This document shows positions 27,288-36,764 of a stretch of DNA of 64,000 nucleotides, in pieces. Within the stretch, counting starts at the first letter, position 1, and every line of letters starts with the position of its first letter. The notes below the pieces were generated by a model. The model did no database searches. It saw nothing but the letters and a program-made list of their open reading frames with translations, and was not told the DNA's origin. The translations under genes and the position numbers were made by a program. Origin of the DNA: CAVTJL01 sp963735065 (lineage in GTDB: Bacteria > Pseudomonadota > Alphaproteobacteria > Geminicoccales > Geminicoccaceae); assembly GCA_963735065.1 (NCBI GenBank), contig CAVTJL010000006.1:124001-188000 (forward strand), written 5' to 3'.

Positions 27288-30281
27288 ATGAGCGCAGGGG
27301 CCCGCCCGCTACGGGACAAGCCGCGCGAGGGTGGAGTCTGGTCCCCGCAGTCGACAGCAGCGGTGGCAGCACCTCCATCGGCGCCGGAGCCCGAGGCCGG
27401 CCTCATCAAGCAGCTGGGCGATCTGCGCGACCGCGCCACCCGCGACCCGTTCACCAACCCCATTCGCCTGCTGGCGCTCGACCTCGTTCGGCAGCTCGAT
27501 GGGCCGCTCGCCGGCGATGCGCTCGATGAGCTGATCCAGCGGCTCACGGTCAACGCCGCGGCGGGCCGGGCCAGCCACCTGCGCCGCTATCTGGGCGAGC
27601 TGGACGCCGCGGCCAACCTTGCGCGCATCGGCGACCTCATCCGCTCCATCGCGCAGGACGGGCAGGGCGGCACGGTGCCGTTCGCGACCTTTCGCGATCG
27701 GGTCGAGCGCGGCTACTACGGCTTCGTCATCACGGCGCATCCCACCTTCTCCCTGTCGCAGGCGCTGCGCAACGAGCTGATGGCGCTGGTCGAGACGCCC
27801 GAGGACGACCAGACCGGGCGCCGCGCCGAGCTGCTGGCCCGCCTCGCGGCGGCGCCGCACGTCCCCGACCCGGGCATCGACCTCGCTCTCGAGCACCGCC
27901 AGTCGCTCGACGCCCTGCGCAACCTGCAGACGGCGGTGAGCCGCATCTACGATATCGTGCTCGAGGTGGCGGCCGAGCTCTATCCCGAGGAGTGGCGCTC
28001 GCTCGCGCCCAAGCTCCTGACGATAGCGAGCTGGGTCGGCTACGACACCGACGGCCGCGCCGACATCGCCTGGACGGCCATCTTCGCCAAGCGCCTGAGG
28101 GTCAAGCTGGCCCAGCTCGAGCGCTACGGCGCGCAGGTGCTGGCGCTTCGCGATCGTTGCGCGCCAGAGAGCGAGCTGGGCTCGGTCCTGGAGCTGGTCG
28201 AGGCGCGCCTGGCGCTCGCCATCCGAGCCACCAGCGACGAGATCGCCGTCTTCGACCAGCCGACCAGCGCCGGCACCGTCGGCGCCGAGGACCTCGCCCG
28301 GATCTCGCGCCAGATGGTGGGCGGCGGCGGCCGGCTGACCCACGGCCGCCAGCTCATCGAGCTGCTCGACCGGGCGCTGCGGCTTGCCCCGGATGATGCG
28401 ATTGCCAGGGCGCTCCTGATCCTCAGGGCCGAGGTCCGCAACCACGGGCTGGCGCTCGCGCGCACACATCTGCGCATCAATGCGATCCAGCTTCACAACG
28501 CCATTCGCAAGCGGGTCGGGATGGATCACCCGCCGGACGACCCGAGCTACCGGCTGAGCTATCTCGAGGCGGTCGGCGAGCTGATCCGGGACGTGAAGCC
28601 TGCGCGGATCAATTTCGGCTCGATCCACGCGGAGCGGGCGACGGCGCGCCGCATCTTCATGACGCTGGCGCAGATGCTGAAGCTGATCAACTCGGCCGAG
28701 CCGGTCCGCTTCCTGATCGCCGAGTGCGAGACCGGCTTCACGCTGCTGACCGCGCTCTACTTCGCCAAGCTCTTCGACGTCGCCGACCGCATCGATCTCT
28801 CGCCGCTCTTCGAGACCGAGAAGGCGCTCGAGCGCGGCGCCACGCTGCTCGAGGAGGCGCTGAGCTCGCCGGACTATCGGGACTATCTGAAGGTCCGTGG
28901 CCGCCTTTGCATCCAGACGGGGTTCTCCGATGCCGGCCGCTATCTGGGCCAGCTCGCGGCCTCGGTGGCGATCGAGCGGCTTCGCCTCTCGCTCGTCGGC
29001 CTGCTGACGCGCCACGGCCTGGACGACATCGAGCTCTTGATCTTCGATACCCACGGCGAGAGCATCGGCCGCGGCGGCCATCCGGAGAGCCTGGCCGATC
29101 GTCTCCTCTATCTCGACACGCCTGAGAGCCGTCGGCGGTTCGACGCCGAGGGCGTGCGTGTGCGTGAGGAGACGAGCTTCCAGGGCGGCGACGGTTATCT
29201 GCTGCTCGCGAGCGAGGCCAGCGCGCTCGCGATCACGACCCGCGTGCTCGAGCACTTCCTCGAGCCGCGCCACGAGCCGGACGACCCATTCTATCGCGAC
29301 GAGACCTACGCCAAGGAGTTCTTCTCGACCGTCAAGCAGTTCAACACGCGGGTGATCGACGATCCCTGCTACGCAGCCCTGCTCGGCGCCTACGGCACCA
29401 ACTTCTTCTATCCGTCAGGCTCGCGCTCCGTGAAGCGGCAGCTGGACTCGGGTGCCGTCAAGCACGTGCTGGAGCATCCCTCGCAGATCCGTGCCATTCC
29501 GCACAACAGCATCCTCCAGCAGCTCGGCGTGCTGGCCAACACGATCGGCGGCATGGGCCAGGCGATCGCCAAGGATCCCGACCGCTTCCAGGATCTCTAC
29601 CGGACGAGCGCGCGCTTCCGCCGGCTCATGGTGGTGGTGGAGCACGCCTTCAAGTTCACCGATCTGCACGTCGTCCGGGCCTATCTCGACCTGTTCGATC
29701 CGGCCTTCTGGCTGCAGCGGGCGGACACGCTGCGCGACCGGTCGGCGCGCGCCGAGGCGCGGCGCATCGCGGATTATGTCGAGCACCTGGCCCTCTTTGA
29801 CCGGCTGATGCGCATCTTCCGCGTCCTGCAGCGCGACTACATGCAGCTTGCCTCGGCGTTGCGGGCGCATCGCCGGCTGACCCGGGAGACGGGCGATCAG
29901 CCCATCGCCGTGGATGCGGCCACCCGCGACAATCTTCACATGCTGCACGCGCTTCGGATCGCCCTGATCGGGCGCATCATGCACCGGGCCGTCAACATCC
30001 CGGACTTCAGCGACCGCCACAACGTCACCCATGATGGGCTGGTGCTGGCGGTGATGCAGCTCGAGGTGGTCCCGGCACTGCAGCTTCTGGGCGAGATCTT
30101 TCCGGTGACGGAGGATGCGGAGCCCGATCTCGACTATGGCGAGCCCACCACCTATGCGGCCGACGCCACCCAGTCCTACGGGCAGGAGCATGCGACAATC
30201 TTCCGCCCGCTGGCGGCGGACTACGACCACATCCGGCGCATCGGCAGCGCCGTCATCCACCATCTGGGCGCCATCGGCTGA
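27288..30281 (+). CDS. ppc: Phosphoenolpyruvate carboxylase family protein, divergent active site
   Basis: 997 aa, slightly longer than standard PEPC. Overall order matches PEPC: ITAHPTFSLS with His 151 (canonical H138), WVGYDTDGR near 249, PLFET with Glu about 509, GFSDAG with Asp 548, THGESIGRGGHP near 588-599, SFQGGDG near 630 and RAIPHNS near 735. Compared with canonical PEPC, the SDS-x-K-DAG loop lacks about three residues including the catalytic Lys, the first Arg of HGRGG is Glu, QGE is QGG and the IPWxFxWTQ stretch is not kept. Carboxylation of PEP is therefore not assured. It may be a Rhodospirillales-type variant. ATG 27288 has AAGGAGA 7 nt upstream. No neighbour is functionally linked. 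Confidence 0.8.
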   Translation: MSAGARPLRDKPREGGVWSPQSTAAVAAPPSAPEPEAGLIKQLGDLRDRATRDPFTNPIRLLALDLVRQLDGPLAGDALDELIQRLTVNAAAGRASHLRRYLGELDAAANLARIGDLIRSIAQDGQGGTVPFATFRDRVERGYYGFVITAHPTFSLSQALRNELMALVETPEDDQTGRRAELLARLAAAPHVPDPGIDLALEHRQSLDALRNLQTAVSRIYDIVLEVAAELYPEEWRSLAPKLLTIASWVGYDTDGRADIAWTAIFAKRLRVKLAQLERYGAQVLALRDRCAPESELGSVLELVEARLALAIRATSDEIAVFDQPTSAGTVGAEDLARISRQMVGGGGRLTHGRQLIELLDRALRLAPDDAIARALLILRAEVRNHGLALARTHLRINAIQLHNAIRKRVGMDHPPDDPSYRLSYLEAVGELIRDVKPARINFGSIHAERATARRIFMTLAQMLKLINSAEPVRFLIAECETGFTLLTALYFAKLFDVADRIDLSPLFETEKALERGATLLEEALSSPDYRDYLKVRGRLCIQTGFSDAGRYLGQLAASVAIERLRLSLVGLLTRHGLDDIELLIFDTHGESIGRGGHPESLADRLLYLDTPESRRRFDAEGVRVREETSFQGGDGYLLLASEASALAITTRVLEHFLEPRHEPDDPFYRDETYAKEFFSTVKQFNTRVIDDPCYAALLGAYGTNFFYPSGSRSVKRQLDSGAVKHVLEHPSQIRAIPHNSILQQLGVLANTIGGMGQAIAKDPDRFQDLYRTSARFRRLMVVVEHAFKFTDLHVVRAYLDLFDPAFWLQRADTLRDRSARAEARRIADYVEHLALFDRLMRIFRVLQRDYMQLASALRAHRRLTRETGDQPIAVDAATRDNLHMLHALRIALIGRIMHRAVNIPDFSDRHNVTHDGLVLAVMQLEVVPALQLLGEIFPVTEDAEPDLDYGEPTTYAADATQSYGQEHATIFRPLAADYDHIRRIGSAVIHHLGAIG

Positions 30282-30291
30282 TCCCGGGCGC

Positions 30292-30777
30292 TCAGCCGCC
30301 GGCCTGGGTCACGGGCACCGAGACGGAGGTCTCGCCGAAGAGGCACTTCTGGTCGACGATGCAGTAGGCGTACTCGACCTTGGCATCGACCTTTCCGCTC
30401 TTGGCATCGAACGGAACACGCAGCGTGGGCGGGGCGGCGAAATAGGGGGCGCCGTCCTGGGTGAGCTTCACCGGCCCCTCGGTCTGCCAGCGGACATTGG
30501 AAGACGGCACCGGCTCGACCGTGATGCCGGGGTCGGTCACGAGCTTGGCGTTCCCGACCGGCACAAGGCTCACGACAAGCTCGCTCGTGTCGCCATCACG
30601 CTCGATATGGGCCGTGACGTCGATCGTTCCCGCCAAGCCGGCGGGCGCTGGGCCGAGGCTGGAGAGGAGGTCCGCAAGATCGCTCGCCCTCGCGACGGGC
30701 GAAGGCAACCAGACGGCCAGAGCCGCGGCGACGGTGGCACCGGCCAGCAGCCGACTCCGCCGGTCGCCGCGTCGCAT
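30292..30777 (-). CDS. Periplasmic DsbD-alpha-like domain protein
   Basis: 161 aa. An Arg-rich start and hydrophobic core (RRSRLLAGATVAAALAVWL) form a signal peptide; the mature part begins near ASDLADLLSS. The end carries VEYAYCIVDQKCLFGETSVSVPV with two cysteines 6 residues apart, matching the layout of the DsbD N-terminal domain (CxxxxxCYPP then a basic strand). That domain passes electrons to periplasmic thiol proteins in DsbD; here it is a stand-alone version with no membrane part, so it may be a thiol-redox partner or a structural relative. It follows the aldolase by 2 bp on the same strand, and its 3' end faces the ppc stop 10 bp away. Confidence 0.55.
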   Translation of the reverse strand: MRRGDRRSRLLAGATVAAALAVWLPSPVARASDLADLLSSLGPAPAGLAGTIDVTAHIERDGDTSELVVSLVPVGNAKLVTDPGITVEPVPSSNVRWQTEGPVKLTQDGAPYFAAPPTLRVPFDAKSGKVDAKVEYAYCIVDQKCLFGETSVSVPVTQAGG

Positions 30778-30779
30778 GC

Positions 30780-31439
<660 letters not shown>

Positions 31440-31490
31440 ACCGTTGTCCCCTTCCTCCGGTGCCGTCGCCGGACGCGTCGGCGGCGCCCA

Positions 31491-31820
31491 TCAGTGTCCC
31501 AGATGCCGTTTGGGCTTGTACCGGCCATCCTCGAGATCGCCGAACAGCTCGTTGATCTGTGGATGTTCCACGGGCTCGCCGCTCGCGTCTACCAGAAGGT
31601 TCTGCTCCGAGACGTAGGCCACATAGTAGCTCTCCGCATTCTCGGCGAGCAGATGGTAGTAGGGCTGGTCCTTGGGCGGGCGGATCTCTTTCGGGATCGC
31701 CTCGTACCACTCCTCCGTGTTCGCGAACTGCGGGTCGACGTCGAACACCACGCCCCGGAACGGAAAGAACCGGTGCCTCACGACCTGCCCGATGCTGAAC
31801 TTCGCTGACCTGTTCTGCAT
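31491..31820 (-). CDS. hspQ: Heat shock protein HspQ
   Basis: 109 aa, typical HspQ length. AKFSIGQVVRHRFFPFRGVVFDVDPQFANTEEWYEAIP is the family signature, then KDQPYYHLLAENAESYYVAYVSEQNLL. HspQ is a small hemimethylated-DNA-binding, Lon-specificity-enhancing protein in Proteobacteria (family knowledge). ATG 31820 is the conserved start; the in-frame extension to 31889 is not homologous. Stands alone, with 173 bp upstream to the dehydrogenase stop. I see no clear sigma-32 promoter. Confidence 0.93.
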   Translation of the reverse strand: MQNRSAKFSIGQVVRHRFFPFRGVVFDVDPQFANTEEWYEAIPKEIRPPKDQPYYHLLAENAESYYVAYVSEQNLLVDASGEPVEHPQINELFGDLEDGRYKPKRHLGH

Positions 31821-31992
31821 GTTCCGCCTCGCTCCCGACGCCCGACATCGCGGCACGCCGAGACCACGATCATCACCCGGGCCCGACACGGCACCCGTGC
31901 AAGGAACATATGGGGGTGAGCCGCCGTTCCGGGCAAGAGCGGATCGGGGCGAGGCGGGAACGAACGGTGGACGGTGTTGCCGGGAGTAAGGG

Positions 31993-32862
31993 TCAGCCGT
32001 CCTTCAGATTGACGATCAGGCTCGAGGTGTCGAACCGGTTGCCGCCCTTCTGCTGGACCAGGCGGTACATCTGATCGACCATCGCCGTCACCGGCAGCGG
32101 CGCGCCGTTGTTCCTCGCCTCCTGCAGGCAGATGCGGAGATCCTTGCGCATCCAGTCGACCGCGAAGCCATAGTCGAACTTGCCCTGGACCATGGTCTTC
32201 CAGCGGTTCTCCATCTGCCAGGACTGGGCGGCGCCCTTGGAGATCGTGGCCAGCACCAGATCGGTGTCGAGGCCGGCCTTCATCGCGAAGTTCACGGCCT
32301 CGGAGAGGCCCTGAACGAGGCCGGCGATGCAGATCTGGTTGACCATCTTCGTGAGCTGGCCGGCACCCGTCGGTCCCAGCAGCGTGACGGCCTTGCCATA
32401 GGCCTTCATGACCGGCTCTGCCTTGGCGAATGCCGCCTCGTCGCCCCCGCACATCACCGTGAGCGCACCGTTCACGGCACCCGCCTCGCCGCCCGAGACC
32501 GGCGCGTCGATGAAGCTCGCCCCGCGCTCGGCCACGGCTTCGGCCAGCTCGCGCGCGACGTCCGCCGAGGTGGTCGTGTGGTCGATAAAGACAGAACCCT
32601 TGCCGAGACCGGCCAGGATGCCGTCATCGCCATAGGCCACGGCGCGAAGATCGGGGTCGTCGCCCACCATCGAGAAGACGATCTCGGCACCGGTCGCCGC
32701 CTCGCGCGGGGTTTTCGCAACCTTGCCGCCGTGCTTGGCCTGCCACGCCTCGGCCTTGCTGGCGCTGCGATTGTAGACCGTGACCTCGTGCCCCTTGGCG
32801 GCCAAGTGGCCGGCCATCGGAAGACCCATAACCCCGAGGCCGACGAACGCGGTTTTTGCCAT
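31993..32862 (-). CDS. NAD(P)-dependent beta-hydroxyacid dehydrogenase (MmsB/GarR/LtnD family)
   Basis: 289 aa. N-terminal GLGVMGLPMAGHLAAKGHEVTVYNRS at 8-33 is the classic family signature; DAPVSGGEAGAVNGALTVMCGG near 119-140; catalytic Lys 172 in GQLTKMVNQ. Such enzymes oxidise 3-hydroxyisobutyrate, tartronate semialdehyde, L-threonate or related acids. The window also has mmsA (39474), which would make 3-hydroxyisobutyrate metabolism plausible, and otnK/otnC (51516), which would fit an L-threonate dehydrogenase role; neither is adjacent. Its own promoter region (32863-32976) follows the MerR gene. Confidence 0.88.
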   Translation of the reverse strand: MAKTAFVGLGVMGLPMAGHLAAKGHEVTVYNRSASKAEAWQAKHGGKVAKTPREAATGAEIVFSMVGDDPDLRAVAYGDDGILAGLGKGSVFIDHTTTSADVARELAEAVAERGASFIDAPVSGGEAGAVNGALTVMCGGDEAAFAKAEPVMKAYGKAVTLLGPTGAGQLTKMVNQICIAGLVQGLSEAVNFAMKAGLDTDLVLATISKGAAQSWQMENRWKTMVQGKFDYGFAVDWMRKDLRICLQEARNNGAPLPVTAMVDQMYRLVQQKGGNRFDTSSLIVNLKDG

Positions 32863-32976
32863 GTCTCTCTCCCATTGCGTTGAGCGCCGAAGCGGGCGGC
32901 CGGGAAGCTAGACTCCTCCGGGCAGGTGAACAAGGCGTGCAGGGCCGTGCGGCGGCCCTCGGCGAGGTGCCGTTCC

Positions 32977-34011
32977 TCAAGCCGCCTGGGGCCGCCACGC
33001 GATGACACCCTCGGTCCGCGCCCGCACCTCGGGCGAGGCGAGGCAGGTGGCGACGGCCTCGTAGCCAGGAGCGCCGGGATAGGGTGCGACGAGCGTCGGC
33101 GGGCTGTGGCTGGCCGGGCAGAGGATGATGGCCTCCATGGGGCCGACGGCCGCAAGGTCGAGCATGGCGCAGGAGCGCGTCAGCAGGAAGAGCGGCCGGC
33201 TATAGGACGCACGCCGGCGCAGGTACGCCGCGAGCGCCTCCTGGGTCGCCTGATCCAAGCCCTGCTCCACCAGGTCGACGACCAGGGCGGCCGGGCCCTC
33301 GGCCTCCAACGCGAGGAGCAGCCCGAGCAGCGCGCCCGACACCGCGGCGCCGTCCTCGACGAGGCGGGCGAGCGCCTGCTCCGCCCGCGACCGCAGCGCC
33401 GGGTTGCTCTCCCGTTTCGCCCGGGCTGCAGCCTCGCCGGCCGCCAGCCGGTCGAGGCCGAGAAAGGCGCCACCGGGAAGGGCCTCGGCGATGCGTCGGG
33501 CGAGCCGCGTCTTGCCGCTGCCGAGTGGGCCGACGATGTAGGTGAGCGGTCGTATCTGGCGCAGCTCGAAGGGCTCACCGCCCCAGGGCCAGGGAAGGTC
33601 GAAGGCGACGCCGGCTCCGGCCTGGGGCTCCAGCATGCGCGCAACATCGGCTGCGGTTGGCGCCTGGCCTCGGGCAAGGTCGTCGCGAAGGCTGCGCACC
33701 TTCTCGGCGGTGACGGACAGCTCGCGGACCCGGCCCTCCAGCGCCGCCTGATGCGCCTTCAGGGCAGCTGCCAGATCCCGCGGGTCGCCGTCCAGGACGC
33801 GCGCCACCTGTGCCAGGGTTAGGCCCAGCGCCCGTAGCGCCGCAACCTCGGCCGCGCGAGCCATCTGATCGGGACCATAGGCGCGCCATCCGGCTGCGCT
33901 GCGCGCCGGCACGACGAGGCCACGCCGCTCGTAGAGGCGCAACGCCTTGGCGGAGATGCCGAGCCGCCGTGCGGCTTCCGAAGGGCTGAGAGAGGGGGCG
34001 GGGGAGCTCAC
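32977..34011 (-). CDS. MerR-family regulator fused to a P-loop ATPase domain
   Basis: 344 aa. Residues about 5-75 are a MerR HTH (PSEAARRLGISAKALRLYERRGLVVPAR) followed by a helical dimerisation part with RELSVTAEKVRSLRDDL near 100. From residue about 150 comes a separate domain: GPLGSGKTRLARRIAEALPGG is a Walker A loop, ALVVDLVEQGLDQATQEAL resembles a Walker B/signature region, and LFLLTRSCAMLD follows. MerR regulators normally end in a short effector domain, so the ATP-binding region is unusual. Start is the GTG at 34011 with GAGG 6 nt upstream. Targets unknown; the adjacent dehydrogenase (31993) and MscS channel are the nearest genes. Confidence 0.75.
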   Translation of the reverse strand: MSSPAPSLSPSEAARRLGISAKALRLYERRGLVVPARSAAGWRAYGPDQMARAAEVAALRALGLTLAQVARVLDGDPRDLAAALKAHQAALEGRVRELSVTAEKVRSLRDDLARGQAPTAADVARMLEPQAGAGVAFDLPWPWGGEPFELRQIRPLTYIVGPLGSGKTRLARRIAEALPGGAFLGLDRLAAGEAAARAKRESNPALRSRAEQALARLVEDGAAVSGALLGLLLALEAEGPAALVVDLVEQGLDQATQEALAAYLRRRASYSRPLFLLTRSCAMLDLAAVGPMEAIILCPASHSPPTLVAPYPGAPGYEAVATCLASPEVRARTEGVIAWRPQAA

Positions 34012-34305
34012 GATCGACCTCGCTGCCTTGATGACCGCCACCCTTGTCGAGGCGGCCCCAGGGGCCGGGTCAAGCCTCAATGCCGTCGTCGTGGCGGGCC
34101 ACTCGCGCCCGATGGTGAGCCAGGCGCAGAGCAACGCGGGCAGGATCGGCAGGGCTGCGCACGGAGCCGAGCACCGTCTTGTCGGTTGGAGATCTCATGG
34201 GCCCTCGCCGCGGGCGCCCCACCCGGGAGACCACGTCATTCCGAGCATGCGACACCACTCCCCCAACGCCCGGACGCACAGCCGGACGGCATCAGGACGA
34301 CGAGC

Positions 34306-35196
34306 ATGCGGCCGCTCGGCGTCGTGACGGGCCGGCTCTATGGCATGGCGCACGAGTTTCTCGTGCTGCTGCCACAGATGGTCATCGCCCTTCTCGTGGT
34401 GGCGCTGACCTGGCTCGTCGCTCGGATCGGCAGCAACGTGGTTCAGCGGGTCTGCCGGCGCTCCCGGATGCGCGCCGAGCTGGCCGAGCTGATCGGCAAC
34501 CTCAGCTCGATCCTGCTCTGGCTGGGAGGCGTCCTCATCGCCGCCGTCATCGCCTTTCCCAACCTCTCCCCCTCCAGCCTGCTGGCAGGCATTGGCGTCG
34601 GCTCGGTCGCCATAGGCTTCGCTTTCAAGGATATTTTCGAGAACTTCCTGGCCGGCCTGCTGATCCTCTACCGGGATCCGATGCGGATCGGCGACTTCAT
34701 CGAGTGCGAGGGCATCGAGGGCCGGGTCGAACGCATCACCATCCGTGACACGCTCGTGCGGCAGACCGACGATCAGCTCATCGTCCTGCCCAATTCCATG
34801 CTGTTCAAGAACCCGGTGCAGATCCGCACGGACCTGCCGCAGCGCCGCGTGACGATCATCTGCGGCGTCGCCTACGGGGAGGACGTCGGCCAGGCGCGGG
34901 GCGTCATCGAGGAGGCGCTCCAAGGCCTCGACACGGTCGCCCAGGACAAGCCCATACAGGTCTTCGCGCACGACTTCGGCGAGAGCAGCATCGATTTCGA
35001 GATCGCCTGGTGGACGGGCTCGACGCCGCTCGACGAGCGCCGGTCGCGCGACAAGGTCGTGGCGGCCATCAAGCGGGCGCTCGACGAGGCCGGGATCGAG
35101 ATCCCGTTCCCCTACCGCACGCTCACCTTCAAGGAGCCGCTGCCCCTGATGCGTGCCACCGAGATGGGCGGCGGCGACGAGCAGCAACGCGCCTGA
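34306..35196 (+). CDS. MscS-family mechanosensitive ion channel
   Basis: 296 aa, close to E. coli MscS (286 aa). An N-terminal helix (LVLLPQMVIALLVVALTWLVA), then GVLIAAVIAFPNLSPSSLLAGIGVGSVAIGFAFKDIFENFLAGLLILYRDPMRIGDFIE, which is the MscS pore-helix and beta-domain signature. The C-terminal part has VLPNSMLFKNPVQI and the catch EIPFPYRTLTFKEP. These channels open on hypo-osmotic membrane tension and release solutes from the inner membrane. ATG 34306 is preceded by AGGACGA. It is a single-gene unit, divergent from the MerR-ATPase gene and convergent with the MFS gene. Confidence 0.9.
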   Translation: MRPLGVVTGRLYGMAHEFLVLLPQMVIALLVVALTWLVARIGSNVVQRVCRRSRMRAELAELIGNLSSILLWLGGVLIAAVIAFPNLSPSSLLAGIGVGSVAIGFAFKDIFENFLAGLLILYRDPMRIGDFIECEGIEGRVERITIRDTLVRQTDDQLIVLPNSMLFKNPVQIRTDLPQRRVTIICGVAYGEDVGQARGVIEEALQGLDTVAQDKPIQVFAHDFGESSIDFEIAWWTGSTPLDERRSRDKVVAAIKRALDEAGIEIPFPYRTLTFKEPLPLMRATEMGGGDEQQRA

Positions 35197-35223
35197 GCGC
35201 GTCCTGACCTACTCCTGCCGCCG

Positions 35224-36610
35224 TCAGGCCGCGGCGGTGGCGCGTGGCCGGCGCTCGATCGTGAGCCAGGCGCCGAGCAAGGCGGCGAGGAGGAGTGCCG
35301 CCGTCAGCAGGAACAGGCTCCGATAGTCTCCGGTTGCGGCCAAGAGCGTGCCGCAAAGCGCCATGCCGACCGTGCCCCCCAGCATCTGCAGGGTCAGGTT
35401 GACGCCGCTGGCTTGGCCCTGCTGGTCCTTCGGCACGGCCCCCATCAGGGCGCGGCGGGCGGAGACGGCGAGGAAGGGAAGGGTGGCGCCCCAGACCACG
35501 AGCGGTGCCACCACCATCGCATAGCTCTCATAGGCCATCGCGAGACCCAGCACGGCGACGGCCGAGCCGTTCAGCACCAGGCCAATCAGCAGGGGGATGC
35601 GGGAGCCGAGCCGGTCTGCGAGGCGGCCCGCCATGAGGGAGGTCACGAGGGTCGGGAGCACCGCCACCAGAACGACGAGCCCGGCGTCGATCGGCGACAG
35701 ATGAAGGACATGCTGGAGGTAGAGGGGCACGAAGACGAAGACGACGATCTTGTCGAACTGGAACATGAAGAACACCATGCAGCCGCCGGTGAAGGTCCCG
35801 ATCCGGAGCAGGCGAAGCTCGATCAGCGGCCTTGCCGTCCTTGTCTCACGGACCGCGAAGCAGGCGAGCAGAACGAGACCGGCGCCCGAGAGGGCGAGAA
35901 TGGTCGGCGAGGTCCAGCCCCACGCGACCCCTTGCATCAGGCCGATCACGAGAGCGCAGAGGCCGCTGATCAACAGGGCGAGGCCCAGGGCATCGAATGA
36001 TCCTGCGGCGGCCGGATCCGAGGCGCGCGCCGCGCGGGGCGATGGCGCCCGGGCGGCGATCAGGACAAGCGCGATCGCGAGAACGACCGGCAGGTTGATC
36101 CAGAAGATCCACCGCCACGATACGGTCTCGGCGAAAAAGCCGCCGACCAGCGGGCCCAGCGACATGAAGACGCCGCCCACCGTGGTCTGGATGCCGAAGG
36201 CGAGGCCGCGCTGCTGCGGCGGAAAGGTGCCGGTCATGATGGCCCACGACGCGGGAAAGACCATCGCCGCGCCGATGCCCTGGATCGCCCGTGCCGCGAT
36301 CAGCGATCCGCCGTCCTGAGCCAGTGCCGGATGCCAGCGAGGCAAGCCCGAAGATGGCGACACCCATCAGGAAGAGGCGTTCGTGGCCGAGGCTGTCCCC
36401 CAGCCGTCCGCCCAGGGCCACGAAGCAGGTGAAGGTGAGGAGATAGGCGTTGACGATCCAGTGGGAGGCGACCTGCGAGGTGCCGAGATCGGAGCGGATC
36501 GTTGCCAGGGCGACGCCGACCACGGTCTCGTCCAGCACCACGAGGCCCAGCACACCGCTCATCGCGGCCAAGACCCACCAGCTGCGGCTCCGCTCGTCGA
36601 TCCAGGCCAT
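35224..36610 (-). pseudogene. MFS drug transporter, DHA2/EmrB type, frameshifted
   Basis: Two reading frames make one 14-TM-type transporter of about 462 aa. The N-terminal part (ATG 36610, GGGGGAG 6 nt upstream) covers RSWWVLAAMSGVLGLVVLDETVVGVALATIR and MGVAIFGLASLAS. After about 36325 the frame changes and continues as LAQDGGSLIAARAIQGIGAAMVFPASWA, then GPLVGGFFAETVSWRWIFWINLP, typical of EmrB/QacA members. Removing one base near 36325-36331 restores a continuous protein. Divergent from pepN with 155 bp between starts, and converges on the MscS gene. If the indel is real, the transporter is probably inactive; six other indels in this region argue for sequencing error. Confidence 0.75.
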
Positions 36611-36764
36611 TGCCGCTCCCCCTGGCGGTCGATGAAGATCGGGGCGGCCTTCGGCGCCCATGGCACGCTGGCCGACGGCCGGGCAGCCCACCCTTCCTGG
36701 ACCATCCGGCCCCTCCCTGCCAAGATGGCCCGCCCCGTCACCAGTCGCGCAGAGGACATGCCGC

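Noticed and set aside
27309..29273. A 654-codon minus-strand open frame inside the PEP carboxylase gene
   Set aside because: Same shadow effect; the plus-strand frame has PEPC motifs in order and a ribosome site.
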